Assembly (NCBI GenBank): GCA_011316305.1
Contig: SAUG01000121.1
Span: 1-64,000, forward strand
Source: Rusavskia elegans
Taxonomy: Eukaryota; Ascomycota; Lecanoromycetes; Teloschistales; Teloschistaceae
Length of the DNA stretch: 64,000 nt
Direction: 5' to 3'
A program made the position numbers and the translations under genes. This document shows positions 41,293 through 51,042 of this stretch, one piece after another (the first letter of the stretch is position 1; the number at the start of each line of letters is the position of its first letter). Below the pieces are notes generated by a model that was not told where the DNA came from, made no database searches, and worked only from the letters and a program-made list of their open reading frames with translations.

Positions 41293-41701
41293 TATTATAT
41301 CTACGATTCTATAGAAGTTTTCTAGAAGATTAGTCGAATAAGCGAGCCTAATTATCTATAGCTGCCTATAGCCGTTATAGCCGCTCTTTCTAAAGGGACT
41401 TTTAGTACGCGGCTATCTATCAGCTTTTATAGCTATTTTTAATATATATATCGCTTATTATTCCTATAGATAGTTTCTCTCGTTAGTCGTTAATATAATT
41501 ATTAAATACGTTTCTACTTTTCTCTTCTTAATTACCTTATAATAAAAATACTTTATAATATCGTAACCGTACTTCTACGGCTATATAGGATTAGTTACGA
41601 TAACCTATACTAGAATTCTCTTACTATTTAGTAGCTCGAACTACGTCCACGGCTATAGCTAGGCTCGAGCGTAACGCCCTTTGATATACAGAGACGTTAC
41701 A
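41293..41701 (+). repeat. 3' LTR of E
   Basis: Preceded by the ATATAGAGGGGGCTA polypurine end. It ends GATATACAGAGACGTTACA, with an unmutated CA terminus. Confidence 0.9.
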
Positions 41702-43436
41702 ATAGAATACTGTAAAAGTATCCAGACGTAATAAAGATAATATAACTTTTACGATAATATTACTAATTTTCTAATATAAAGTAACGTATCGAAGTATATA
41801 TTAAAAAATATTTTTTGTTATTAGTGAAATAAATATACTATATATACTTGTTATAGCGAGATCTAGTATTAGGAACTACCGGATTTACTATAGAAAGAAG
41901 TTATATTAAACTTTATTATTAAGCTTCTAAAATCGAAATACCCGATAATAAATATAGAATATAATTCGATATTTAATATAGTTAATAGATTTACGAAATA
42001 TATCTATATTATCCTATTATAAAAAGATTTAATAGTAGAACAGCTTGGATTTATTATCCTAGATCGATTATTTCGATACTATAGATTACCGGAAGTATTA
42101 ATAAATAATAGAAATAAACTTTTTACTTTAAACTATTATAAAACTCTTATTTTTCTGCTTGGTATTAAACTAAAAATATTAATAGTCTTCTATCCGATAA
42201 CAGATAGATAGATAGAACGTATTAACTAGACGTTTAAATAATATCTAAAGTATTACGTTAATAACGTTTAGAATAATTAGATCTCGCTTTTACAAATAGT
42301 ATAATTAGTATTTAATATAAAAGAATCAAATATAATAAAAGAAATACTATTCTACGCCGATAATAGAAGAAATTCGAATCTATTTAAAGAACCGCTACTA
42401 TATAAATTAGCGGAATTAGCGATCTAGAAAGTCGATATTTAGAAAAGAATCTATAGAAATATTCTAAAAATATAAAAATATTCGAATAATTATTAAAATA
42501 AAAAACGAAAAATAGTATTTTAGCTAAAAAAAGAAGATAAAGTATACCTTTTTACGAAAAACTTAAAAATAAAATTTTTAAATAAGAGATTTAACTATAT
42601 TAAAATCGGACTATTTTTAATTAAAAAGATTAAGAAATTTTAGAATTTCGAACTCGATCTATCTAAAGATACTAAAGTATACCCGGTATTTTATATATTT
42701 TTTTTAGAACCAACCGATTCTAAATCGCCTTTATAATAGACGTTTAACTTCGAGATATAAGAGAAAAATACTTTTATAGTCGAAAGGATTCTATAACAGG
42801 AAAGTCAAAATTATTTAATTAAATAAAAAGATTACTCTATTTCGGAAAATATATAGAAATCTAAAAAATATTTAGTAAACTACTAGAAAACTCTATAATA
42901 GTTCTATTAAAAGGAGCTAAAAAAGTTATCGACTAGCTAAAATTACTAGATAGGATAATCTACTCGGAAGCTATATCGATAAAAGAATTTAGATCGATAG
43001 AAGGAAATAAATCTATATTATCTTTACGTTTTAGATTTTAGATATTTTATAGTTTACTATTAACTATAATACGCTGCTCTTCTTTAATATAATCTAACTA
43101 ATAATGTAAACGCTATTACTTTATATACGCTTTATATAATTCTTTTTTTAACTTTTTATATTTATTTTTAAGACGACGTTAACGCGTAGTATCTAATAGA
43201 ATAAAATTATAGAAACAGGTTTATTCTATATAATTAATATACTTCTTGGAACTTTCGCCGATATAATAGAATTTTTCCGTCTAGAAATAATTCTAATAAA
43301 AATATATAGCTAATATTTCGATATCTAATAATAGGACTTTTTTACGGCGATTTTTAGTTAATAATCTTTTCTTTTTATCTATAAAAAAGAAGGACAGATA
43401 GTTTTTCGGAACGAAAAATTTAAAAAAGGGATCTAG

Positions 43437-43885
43437 TATTATAAGTACAGGCGGTATACTTTCGGAAACGCGATAGTATTTAGTATAACGCTTGATTCTT
43501 TATTACGCCTCGGTATAGATATATAGGATAGTTTTAATATTAGTACTAAAAAGTATTTTAGTAATTTTAGTAAGTAAATACTATAAATATCTTAATTTTA
43601 GTAGTTTTAGCAAGTAAATATTCTAAAATAGAGCTATTTTAGTTACTTTAGTTAATAAATAATCTAAATAGTAGAGGATTTTATTTATTTATATAGATTC
43701 TAAATTCGATATCTTTATAGTTAATATTTAATTTTTTAGTTATCGCTATATACTTTTCTAGTAATTAAACTAATTTATTTTTAAATTTAATTTAAGTAAT
43801 TATCCGTTATACCTCCGTTTATAGATATACTAATAAATCCAACCGACCTTTAGAAATACCAGATCCTCTCGGTAGCTCTATAACA
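43437..43885 (+). repeat. 3' LTR of D (449 bp)
   Basis: Starts TATTATAAGTACAGGCGG and ends GCTCTATAACA. It has two 40-bp subrepeats instead of three. Confidence 0.88.
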
Positions 43886-44467
43886 ACTCGTCGTAAAAAC
43901 GTTATAGTAATATTAGAATCGGGCGAAAAAAACTATTACGAAAGAACTAAAAAATCTAGTAAAAAAAAATTAGAATTAAAATAAAAAGAACTAGTATCGT
44001 TATAATAAAAAATAGATTTAGACAGTCGATTCGGATAAATTAGAATTTAAAATAGAAAGTAAAAATTTTTTTAAATAGATAATTTATATAATATTATAGA
44101 AATCTATTATTTAATTTAATAGTCCGATATATAAAAATATCTATTTAACTTTAATAATTTTATTTCTAGATTTATTTATATTCTAAAAACGGTATATAAA
44201 TATATAAAACGTATATCGATTCTAGATAAATTATTTTAAAATTAAAACGTTAAATACTAACGATATAGCAACTATAACGGTCGTATAAAATCGAATCGAA
44301 AGTTTTAATATTCGGTTACGTTACTGTAGTTTTAATGAAACGGATAGTTATTAGTAATTCGAATTCCAAAATTATATTTAATAAATTAAAAAAATAATAT
44401 TATCTATTTAACTAATTAAAAAATTAATGAAAATTCTATTTAAAATATTTACTTTCTAAATTAAACT

Positions 44468-44613
44468 AGCGCGTTAAAGCTTCGGTATAGATTATTTAAT
44501 TTATAATTTTTCAACGCGAACTTTTAGCGCGAACTACGCGCTAAAGTCTCGATACAGATTATATAATTTATACTATTTCAACGCGAGCTTTAACGCGAGT
44601 TTCAGCGCGAGCC
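44468..44613. repeat. Two imperfect ~70-bp tandem units rich in GCGCG
   Basis: Unit 1 (about 44,468-44,535) and unit 2 (about 44,536-44,613) share TATAGATTAT-TAATTTAT and TTTCAACGCGA, each bounded by GCGCGA / GCGCTAAAG. This is the last AT-rich, RIP-like stretch before normal composition begins at about 44,640. Confidence 0.6.
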
Positions 44614-44640
44614 TTATCTGAACTGCCGTATATCTTAATA

Positions 44641-44947
44641 ATATCTAATATTATTACTTAGTTCTGGATTTGATTGCTTGGCGGAGGTGTTGCTGACTAT
44701 GGTCTTAGGGCGAAATCCTGATACGAATAGGGATTTAGGGCCAGGTAGCCACTTTTTTATTCAACGCCTCCTATCCAACCACAAATTGGTTGTCAGATAG
44801 ACGAGCCGATACATATCGTAACTATCGCTATCCTCCTGCCGATTCGAATGTGATTGAATGAAACAAGCCTCGATCACAGTAACATCGACAATGTGTAATA
44901 AGGTTGGCAGTGTGTCCCGTTGAGAAACCATGTTTAGCAGCTCCAAT
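44641..44947. other. Downstream flank of the NACHT-ankyrin gene
   Basis: Composition returns to normal here. A 61-codon frame (44,761-44,946) directly follows the ankyrin gene stop on the same strand, with no recognisable motif. I take it as 3' untranslated sequence. Confidence 0.4.
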
Positions 44948-47900
44948 TTATTTTCTGTTCAGGAGTACTCGATCCCAGGCAGCCGTAAGTTGTTTCAATA
45001 TCGGTTCATGTGCCACAACATTTTTCTTGACCATTGAAGTCCATTCCGATTTCGTCTTCACACTCACATCTGCGCCCGCCTGAATTAGGATGTGCACCAC
45101 GTCGGTGCCTCCTTTGCAAGCCGCCCGCGTGAGTGGAGAACTATCAAAGAGATCTTTACACGAGACGTCCGCTCCGGCGTCGCAGAGATCCCGGACGATA
45201 TCTCCGTAGCATTTGTCTGCTGCTCTGCATAGGGCAGTCCACCCGGATTTATCTGTGGCGTCTAAATGGGCTCCTGCTTCTATAAGGAGTTTGACAATCC
45301 GAGTGTGACCATTGTCTGCTGCACGCATGAGCGGAGTCCAATCACTGATATCTTTCGTAGATGGATCAGCCCCCGCACCGAGTAATCGGTTTACCGGTTT
45401 CTCATGACCTGTGTTCACGGCATGCTCTAAAGCTGTCCACCCTGTATGTGTCTTTGCTTCGATATTGGCCCCGTACTCTATAAGGCATGATAACGCGGTT
45501 TCATGACCATTGCTAGCTGCTCTCATCAACGCGGTCCAGCCACCATTATCCGTCTCATCACAGTTCGCCCCTGCTACCACAAGTCTGTGGATAACCTTAT
45601 CGTGGCCGTTGGCGGCAGCCCGCATCAATGCGGTCCAATTGAAGCTATCCCTGGAGCTGATTATAGCGGGATCCGCAAGAAGTATTTGTTCAATTGTGTC
45701 CATACTTCCGTGGTTTGCAGCTTCGATAAATATTGTTCCACCGGCTTCAGAGCTTGGACCAGCGTTGATCATTGCCTGGTTGAGTATCTCACAGATGTCT
45801 TGATTATCTTTAGCAGCTGCGAGGGCTGTCCATCCGACAGCGGTTTGCGCTTTCACGTCCGCCCCTGCAGCGAGTAGATCGTGGACAATCGTTTTCTGCC
45901 CGTTGAGCGCTGCATGCATCAGAGCTGTGCAGCCATCTGTATCTCGTACTTCCAAATCTGCACCTGCACGAAGCAATCTGTTCATTACTTCCTGGTGCCC
46001 TTGTATTGCTGCATGCATTAAGGCTGATAAATCGCTGGTATCCTTGGCGTTCGCACCGTTCTCTAAAAGCGTTGCGACAACATCATGATGTCCATAATGC
46101 ACTGCGCCTATAAGTGGAGTCCAACCACTATTGTCTCTCGCGTGGATGTCAGCATTTGCTTGGAGTAGGAGTTTTACCATAGCTGTATGCCCCATATCCG
46201 AAGCCCTCTTCAGGGCGTCTCGGCCGCTTTGCCCATCTTTGACAAGCACATTGGCTCCACTAGAGATCAGACATTGGACGATAACTTCACGATTGTGATC
46301 GACTGCTCGCATCAGCGCCGTACGCTCGGTCGAGGAATCCTGCAAGTCAAAGTCCGCGCCCGCAAGGAGCAGCTGTGTCACGACTTCAGCGTGTCCGCCA
46401 TCTGCGGCTAACATAAGTGCAGTCCTTCCTTCCGTGTCGTCTTTGGCATCAGGCTCCAGGCCTGCCTTCAGTATCCGGATCACCACGGCTAAGCGCCCGT
46501 TCTGTGCAGCGGCCCTTAATGCTTTCCCCCTCTGTTCTGGGAACTCAGTGGGTAAGCTCAGTAGCTTTGCTACAATATCCCCGTGGCCAGCAGCCGCTGC
46601 GCGATGGAGTGCTGTTACTCTTGAAGAATCCATGACGTCCGCGTTTGCACCAACATTCAAGAGTATGTCAACGATGGAACTATAGCCTCCTCCAGAGGCA
46701 ACCATCAAGGCGGTCTCGCCAGTAGTACTCCGCGCATTGGCATCTGCGCCGTCATCGAGCAGAGACTGCACAATCGTGCTCAATTCGAAGGAGGTAGCGT
46801 ACACTATCGGTGGTAGGTTGAATGCGTACATCTGGCTCCAACTCTCATATCGGAATTCAGGTACGCGACGAACTTGTACTGCAACCTGGAAGGCAATTCT
46901 ATTTTCAAAGAACGCTAGAATTTCGGTCTTGCAGTCTCTTTCCAAGGTTCCGCGTACATGATTACCCCAATTTTGTGATGCATAAGGTAGAAGCAAATTT
47001 CGGCCCAGACAGCTTTCCAAGGTATCATCGGTCGGTGACGGGCCATGAGAGAAGTTCGATGAGGTCAGATAGCGTAGGCAGGCTGAAGTCATCTTGCGCT
47101 GAGCCAATGGGAATCGAAATGAACGTTCCCTGTCGAAATATTCTTGCGTTGTGTAGTGCACAAGTCGAATGATGTCGCTGTTCTTGTCAATTGTGACGAT
47201 TCCAGCACATACCGTAAGCAGAAGTTCCGGTTGTGGCAATGCGTCATCATCGATAGGTGCTTGGTCTTCATGCAATAGATGCATTACTGCAACACCGTGT
47301 CGGACTTCATTGACAGTCATTGGCCTAGTGGCAAAGGTGATCCATATGAGAACCGCTTCTGCCAATTGCACATCATCGTTATCTTGGTTGTAGATCCTGT
47401 TTAAAGCCTCGATGTATGTCTCATCTAGCTTTTGTGGCAGGCCCTTTAAAGCAGCACGAATAGCCTTACGCGTATGTTTCTTAGCCAGGGAATCCAAGTG
47501 AAGTTGTGCCAGCAGAAACCTGGTTGCAGTCAGAACAGAATCTACGAAGTTTGGTGATAGTGCAGGGCAGGTTTACTGACATTCCCTGCACTTTTTCCAT
47601 GATCTTTTCAACGATATCGTAGAGAAGATGTGGCTCGGCAATGACATGTCTTCTAAGTCTCCCTTCTTTCATAATGTGAGCGCTTAAGTACTTTCGAACA
47701 TCTTCGTCGCTGGCGATGACCTCCAACTTCGCTGCGTCTCTGAAAATTTCACGGATGTCCTCGAGAAACCGAGATGTACAAAGAAGACGAACACTTGCCG
47801 AGAAGCGTAAGATTTCACTAATTAGGTCAGAGCGAACATCTTCGTCAGCTTCGTCCAAAGCATCTATGACAATGAAGACCGAGCTAAACCTTGTCAGTAA

Positions 47901-49050
47901 AATCTCAAGCTGTTTGATGACATCGTTGAGGTTGGGTCGGGTCATGCGCCGCTTATGCTGAGTGTAAAGCGCTTTCATGGTTTCAGGAATTGTGGGATAC
48001 TGAAGAAGTAATTGTTGCAGCAGACTTGACATGAGATTGAGAGTCGTGTGTTCATCCCGCTCTTTATAATTACAGTAGATGAAGAGAATTGGGTCGCCTA
48101 GTGCCTGGCGGGTGCATTGGAGATGCTCGACGATGATTGACCTGCTCGAAGTGAGCTACAGTATACCATTGGTGACTGGATTAAAGCTGACGTGAGGACG
48201 GTCTTGCCACTACCGGCTAGATTCAAGTCAAAGTCTGCCTGATGCGAAACTTGCAGGTAGCTCACGGATTCCAGAACACCAGAGCGTTCTTCGTCCACCA
48301 TCGATCCAATCTCTAAATTCAGCTGCGTCTAGCAACCATTGCCCTGTTCCTTCCTGTCTGCGGCTCAGAACATCGTCCTGTTTTGCGTTGAAATTCAGGG
48401 AGCACGTCCAGGCCAGGATGCTTTGTTCCTCGGATTCGTCGAAGCGTCGGTCCTGCACTTGACAAACATAAGACAGCTGCCCAACAAAAGCGCAGAATAA
48501 TGTACTGCGACTCACAACGTTGACTATTTTGCGTTTCAGACACTCGAGCCGACACTTCTCGCAGATCTCCTAGAATTGCCTGAGATAAAGCACTTTTGGA
48601 GTAAGGATCTGACCGCAAGCTTTGGGACTGGTCTTACAGATGGTCATTCTGTACAGCGAGATTGAGAAGCTGCTTATATCTTTCAATACTCAACAGCCAT
48701 GCTTCCATCTCTGCCTTGTCTAACAACCAATATAGTGATTGCGCGTGTTGCTTGGAACGGTTTCGAGGGACTAATCTCTCCGTTACCATTTCAAGTGTTT
48801 CCTTGAGTAAATCAAGAACACCGTTCTTCGTTGCAAGTGTTTGGATGGACGTCCGCCATTCTTCCCTCGAATACTTGTCCTCGGTCCGATCCTTTAACAT
48901 GTACAGAAGACATATAGTGCTTCTCATCTCGTCGCGCAGCCTCACTCGTTGTTTGGAGCCGCTACTGATGTGCTTTAAGTTTTCAATAATCGAAGTGGAT
49001 AAGTGGAGCAAAGTTGTAACACTTGCGACTGCACCGAGGACTTCTGCCAT
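44948..49050 (-). CDS. NACHT-ankyrin STAND protein (fungal NLR-like receptor)
   Basis: Six exons join in frame on the minus strand: 49050-48638, 48592-48516, 48457-48266, 48216-48192, 48141-47581 and 47519-44948. All five introns (45, 58, 49, 50 and 61 bp) are GT..AG. The sum is 3,840 nt, or 1,279 residues. The N terminus (MAEVLGAVASVTTLL) is of the helical type found at the start of many fungal STAND proteins. The NACHT domain has a P-loop GIPGSGKT (Lys232), a Walker B FIVIDALDEA (about 325-334), and a RLLCTSR sensor. A winged-helix-like region follows, then about 18 ankyrin repeats from about residue 660 to the end, several nearly identical (WTALMRAA-NGH). By family, ATP-driven oligomerisation triggered through the repeats, often linked to non-self recognition or cell death, is expected. 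It looks intact although it lies 300 bp from RIP-destroyed DNA. Confidence 0.85.
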
Positions 49051-49240
49051 GACGTAGGCAATGTTTCTGTGTCTTTGCGCTCGAGAGCAATCGTGAGCCG
49101 AGTCAGCAAATATAGTAAAGGTTGGGCAAGAGAACTCCTTGGGGGGGAAGAAGACTACTATAAAGCACCTATCAGAATGTTGGTGTCATGAGCTATAGGT
49201 GCCACGTGTACTAAGAACGCTGCATTATCTTTTGGCTCTT

Positions 49241-49739
49241 GCTAACGCTGCCCCGCAACATGACTACAGATGCCCCCCTCTGACTCATTGGCGCGCGACA
49301 CTACAGAGACGAACCTAATCGAGCGTAGACTCTGTTCCTAATTAACTAGGCGCCTGCACGGCTGCCTAACCTCTATCCCGCCAGCATCTCACTGGCGCCA
49401 AATCCTGTTTTCGACTTTTATCCTCCGTGTTGCATATAATGGATCTTTCAGCAGCTGACAGTATAGGTATATAGCTACAAGATATGAGAGTTTCAGCTCC
49501 AAAGCTTGGGTAGTAGGTGTAGGGTACATAGTCGAAGAAGGTAGTTGAAGAAAAGGGATCTCCATGAGGTTATTTACAAAAAGTGGGGTACAGCCCTATA
49601 TGACCGCCAGCGAGGTATAGAGTTATGGAATTTGGTACTTGCCGCGCGGTGGTGTTATCGCTGTGGATCAAGTACCTGCGCCCCGGCGTCTATGAGTCAG
49701 AGGGGGGCATCTGTAGTCATGTTGGGGGGCAGCGTTAGC
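49241..49739. repeat. 47-bp inverted repeat pair with 405-bp spacer
   Basis: Arms 49,241-49,287 and 49,693-49,739 are reverse complements with one mismatch. The outer end is GCTAACGCTGCCCC and the inner end TCTGACTCA. This may be the termini of a small foldback or MITE-like element, or an inverted duplication. GGCTC lies just outside both arms at slightly different distances. The spacer holds no gene that I recognise. Confidence 0.75.
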
Positions 49740-50060
49740 AGGCTCCTATCTTTTCGACCCAGAAAAAGATCCAACATTCGGGCGTCCAAGGTCATGAGCA
49801 AGAAAAGCGAATGAGAGTTTGAGAAGGTGTTGATGATAGGATCTCTGTCATCAGCAGTATCGTCGACAAATGGTTTGCGATAAACCATGGCCATCTGCAA
49901 GGCTGCCCATGCATCATTCCCAGTCTTGCATAGCAGCTGCATGTTCGCGCCCCGTTTACACAGTATCGGGCGTTCTGCATGATATAGCCGAGCAAGGTCG
50001 CAGCGTGTTCATGCTTCACCCCACCAGCCCAAAGCTTGCCGTAATAGGCGGGGCTCTGCT
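49697..50060 (-). pseudogene. Ankyrin-repeat gene relic
   Basis: On the minus strand, two overlapping frames carry pieces reading KHEHAATLLGYIMQNARY, then after a frame change GANMQLLCKTGNDAWAALQM and VYRKPFVDD. The RGAN-x-LL and W-AL-MA pattern resembles decayed ankyrin repeats like those of the neighbouring NACHT-ankyrin gene. No start, P-loop or full repeat is present. The right arm of the inverted repeat overlaps its end. Identification is tentative. Confidence 0.3.
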
Positions 50061-50133
50061 ATAAGAATGTCAAGCTAACGGTATGTAATTCACTTGAATT
50101 CAAAGCCGTTGCAGATGAGGCCTCGGTAATGGC

Positions 50134-50169
50134 ATCTGGACTTATAGGCGTATCTGGACTTATTGGCGT
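50134..50169. repeat. 18-bp tandem duplication
   Basis: ATCTGGACTTATAGGCGT is followed directly by ATCTGGACTTATTGGCGT (one mismatch). Confidence 0.8.
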
Positions 50170-50255
50170 GTGCAGGTTAGTTGAAAATCCCTCGGCAACG
50201 AAAATCATCTTCCATAACAGGCGCACCTAATTTTGGTGCGAGCTCTATATTGTTT

Positions 50256-50430
50256 AATAGTCATCACAAGTATTTTCCCTATAGATCGATCAGTTTAGAT
50301 AATTAAAGCTTTTAACGTATATATAGAGTTTTATATCTAGTATTTCGAGTTATAATACCGCTTTCTCTATCCATTTCTATTTGTTCGAAGATTATTAATT
50401 ATTTACTTGTTTAATAGCGGCCCGATACGA
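50256..50430. other. Small AT-rich, RIP-like island
   Basis: TA-rich bases with almost no CA or TG interrupt normal-composition DNA. This is probably a scrap of a RIP-mutated repeat. It does not match the named elements closely enough to assign. Confidence 0.4.
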
Positions 50431-50457
50431 TCACTTCGGTGAGTAGCCTTGGTGCTG

Positions 50458-50754
50458 TCAGGATAATGTACTCGTCTTGTACCTTGAGAGACTCGGTGTC
50501 AGGCTGCGGAGAAGCCTCAGAGTCTGGTAAAAGGCATTACCTACTTCAATCTCGCACTTTTGATTTCCGAAGAGGTCTTTTAGGAGTTTGAGGAGCTTCT
50601 TCATATCTACGTATCTTTGCTCAATCGTCTGGATCTCCATGATCTCGCAAACACGGGGCGTTCTGATGAGGTGTCTTGGTATTCGAGGTGGGGCGTCGAT
50701 ATATGTAGTTGCCCGGCTCGTTTGCCTTATATTTTCACAAGGCAAACGAGGCAA
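50458..50754 (-). CDS. Hypothetical 98-residue frame
   Basis: An open frame with a lysine- and leucine-rich middle (KKLLKLLKDLFGNQ) and no recognised domain, signal or membrane segment. Its 5' end overlaps a perfect 12-bp hairpin (50,717-50,750). It may be a chance frame or the last exon of a decayed gene. There is no support beyond length. Confidence 0.2.
   Translation of the reverse strand: MPRLPCENIRQTSRATTYIDAPPRIPRHLIRTPRVCEIMEIQTIEQRYVDMKKLLKLLKDLFGNQKCEIEVGNAFYQTLRLLRSLTPSLSRYKTSTLS
50717..50750. repeat. Perfect 12-bp hairpin with 10-bp loop
   Basis: Arms CTCGTTTGCCTT (50,717-50,728) and AAGGCAAACGAG (50,739-50,750). A second direct copy of GGCAAACGAG follows at once. A strong stem, possibly a terminator or a target of small palindromic insertion. 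Confidence 0.6.
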
Positions 50755-51042
50755 ACGAGGCAGCCTGTCCCATCGTTACACAAACGGCGGGGTTCTTGCC
50801 AACACGTCTTGTCTAGCTGCATTCGATCGGCGTACATTTCAACTGCCGCTGTCGAAGTTTGTGCTGCCGGCACTGCCATTCTGCGATGCAAAGCGACGGT
50901 TCGCTGGCAGTGCATACATAACACCATGCGGCGAGATGGGCTTCGGACGGTGACTTAGCCTGCCAGAATGACGTGCAGCCTCAGTTTTCCCCGCCCATCC
51001 TGTCGGAAAACGGGGAGCCCTCGATCGTCGTCTAGATATAAG

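Larger units (their letters stand above)
38340..41701 (+). mobile_element. E: Gag-only LTR element (3,362 bp), nested in D
   Basis: The LTRs are 38,340-38,747 (408 bp) and 41,293-41,701. The exact 5-bp TSD ATAGA lies at 38,335-38,339 and 41,702-41,706. The length equals that of A to the base. The Gag body is at about 38,830-39,500 (QKSVVTYTT-FRILAYKID, LDLLADLIKL-like), with a zinc-knuckle remnant (YYLYRKTGYLKKNY) at about 39,440. A second protein-like stretch follows, as in A. No Pol motif is seen. It sits inside the integrase gene of D. Confidence 0.87.
33866..43885 (+). mobile_element. D: Ty3/Gypsy chromovirus-type element, interrupted by E
   Basis: The LTRs are 33,866-34,354 (489 bp) and 43,437-43,885 (449 bp). 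The TSD is ATTCG / ACTCG, and the empty site is visible in L1. In the plus-strand interior, the gag region is about 34,400-36,000 and reverse transcriptase about 36,900-37,450, with a YFNN box (RIP form of YFDD) at 37,341-37,352. RNase H lies near 37,750-38,150. Integrase is split by E: its zinc-binding part flanks 38,340 and 41,702, and the DDE core (VDRFTKY, NNRNKLFTLNY) lies at about 41,970-42,420. A C-terminal chromodomain-like stretch (VERIL-QESQNYLIK-KDYSISEN) lies at about 42,775-42,900. RIP stops throughout. Confidence 0.88.
31114..44385. mobile_element. L2: second copy of repeat L, carrying X2 and D (with E)
   Basis: Pieces of L2 lie at 31,114-32,451, 33,325-33,865 and 43,886 to about 44,385. 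They align in order with L1 (65-2,605). It is interrupted by X2 (13-bp TSD) and D (5-bp TSD), whose empty sites are seen in L1 at about 1,387-1,399 and 2,104-2,108. The right end, where similarity to L1 stops, is near 44,385. Coding content is unknown. Confidence 0.7.

Noticed and set aside
44700..44745. Two TTAGGG hexamers as an internal telomere remnant
   Set aside because: They are isolated single hexamers with no tandem array, which is expected by chance.
45503..45877. Plus-strand open frames over the ankyrin gene (also 46187-47172, 48662-49057)
   Set aside because: They lie antisense to the spliced NACHT-ankyrin exons and show no motifs; shadows of the real coding strand.
49545..49814. 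89-codon plus frame as a gene
   Set aside because: It crosses the right arm of the 47-bp inverted repeat and has no motif; likely chance.
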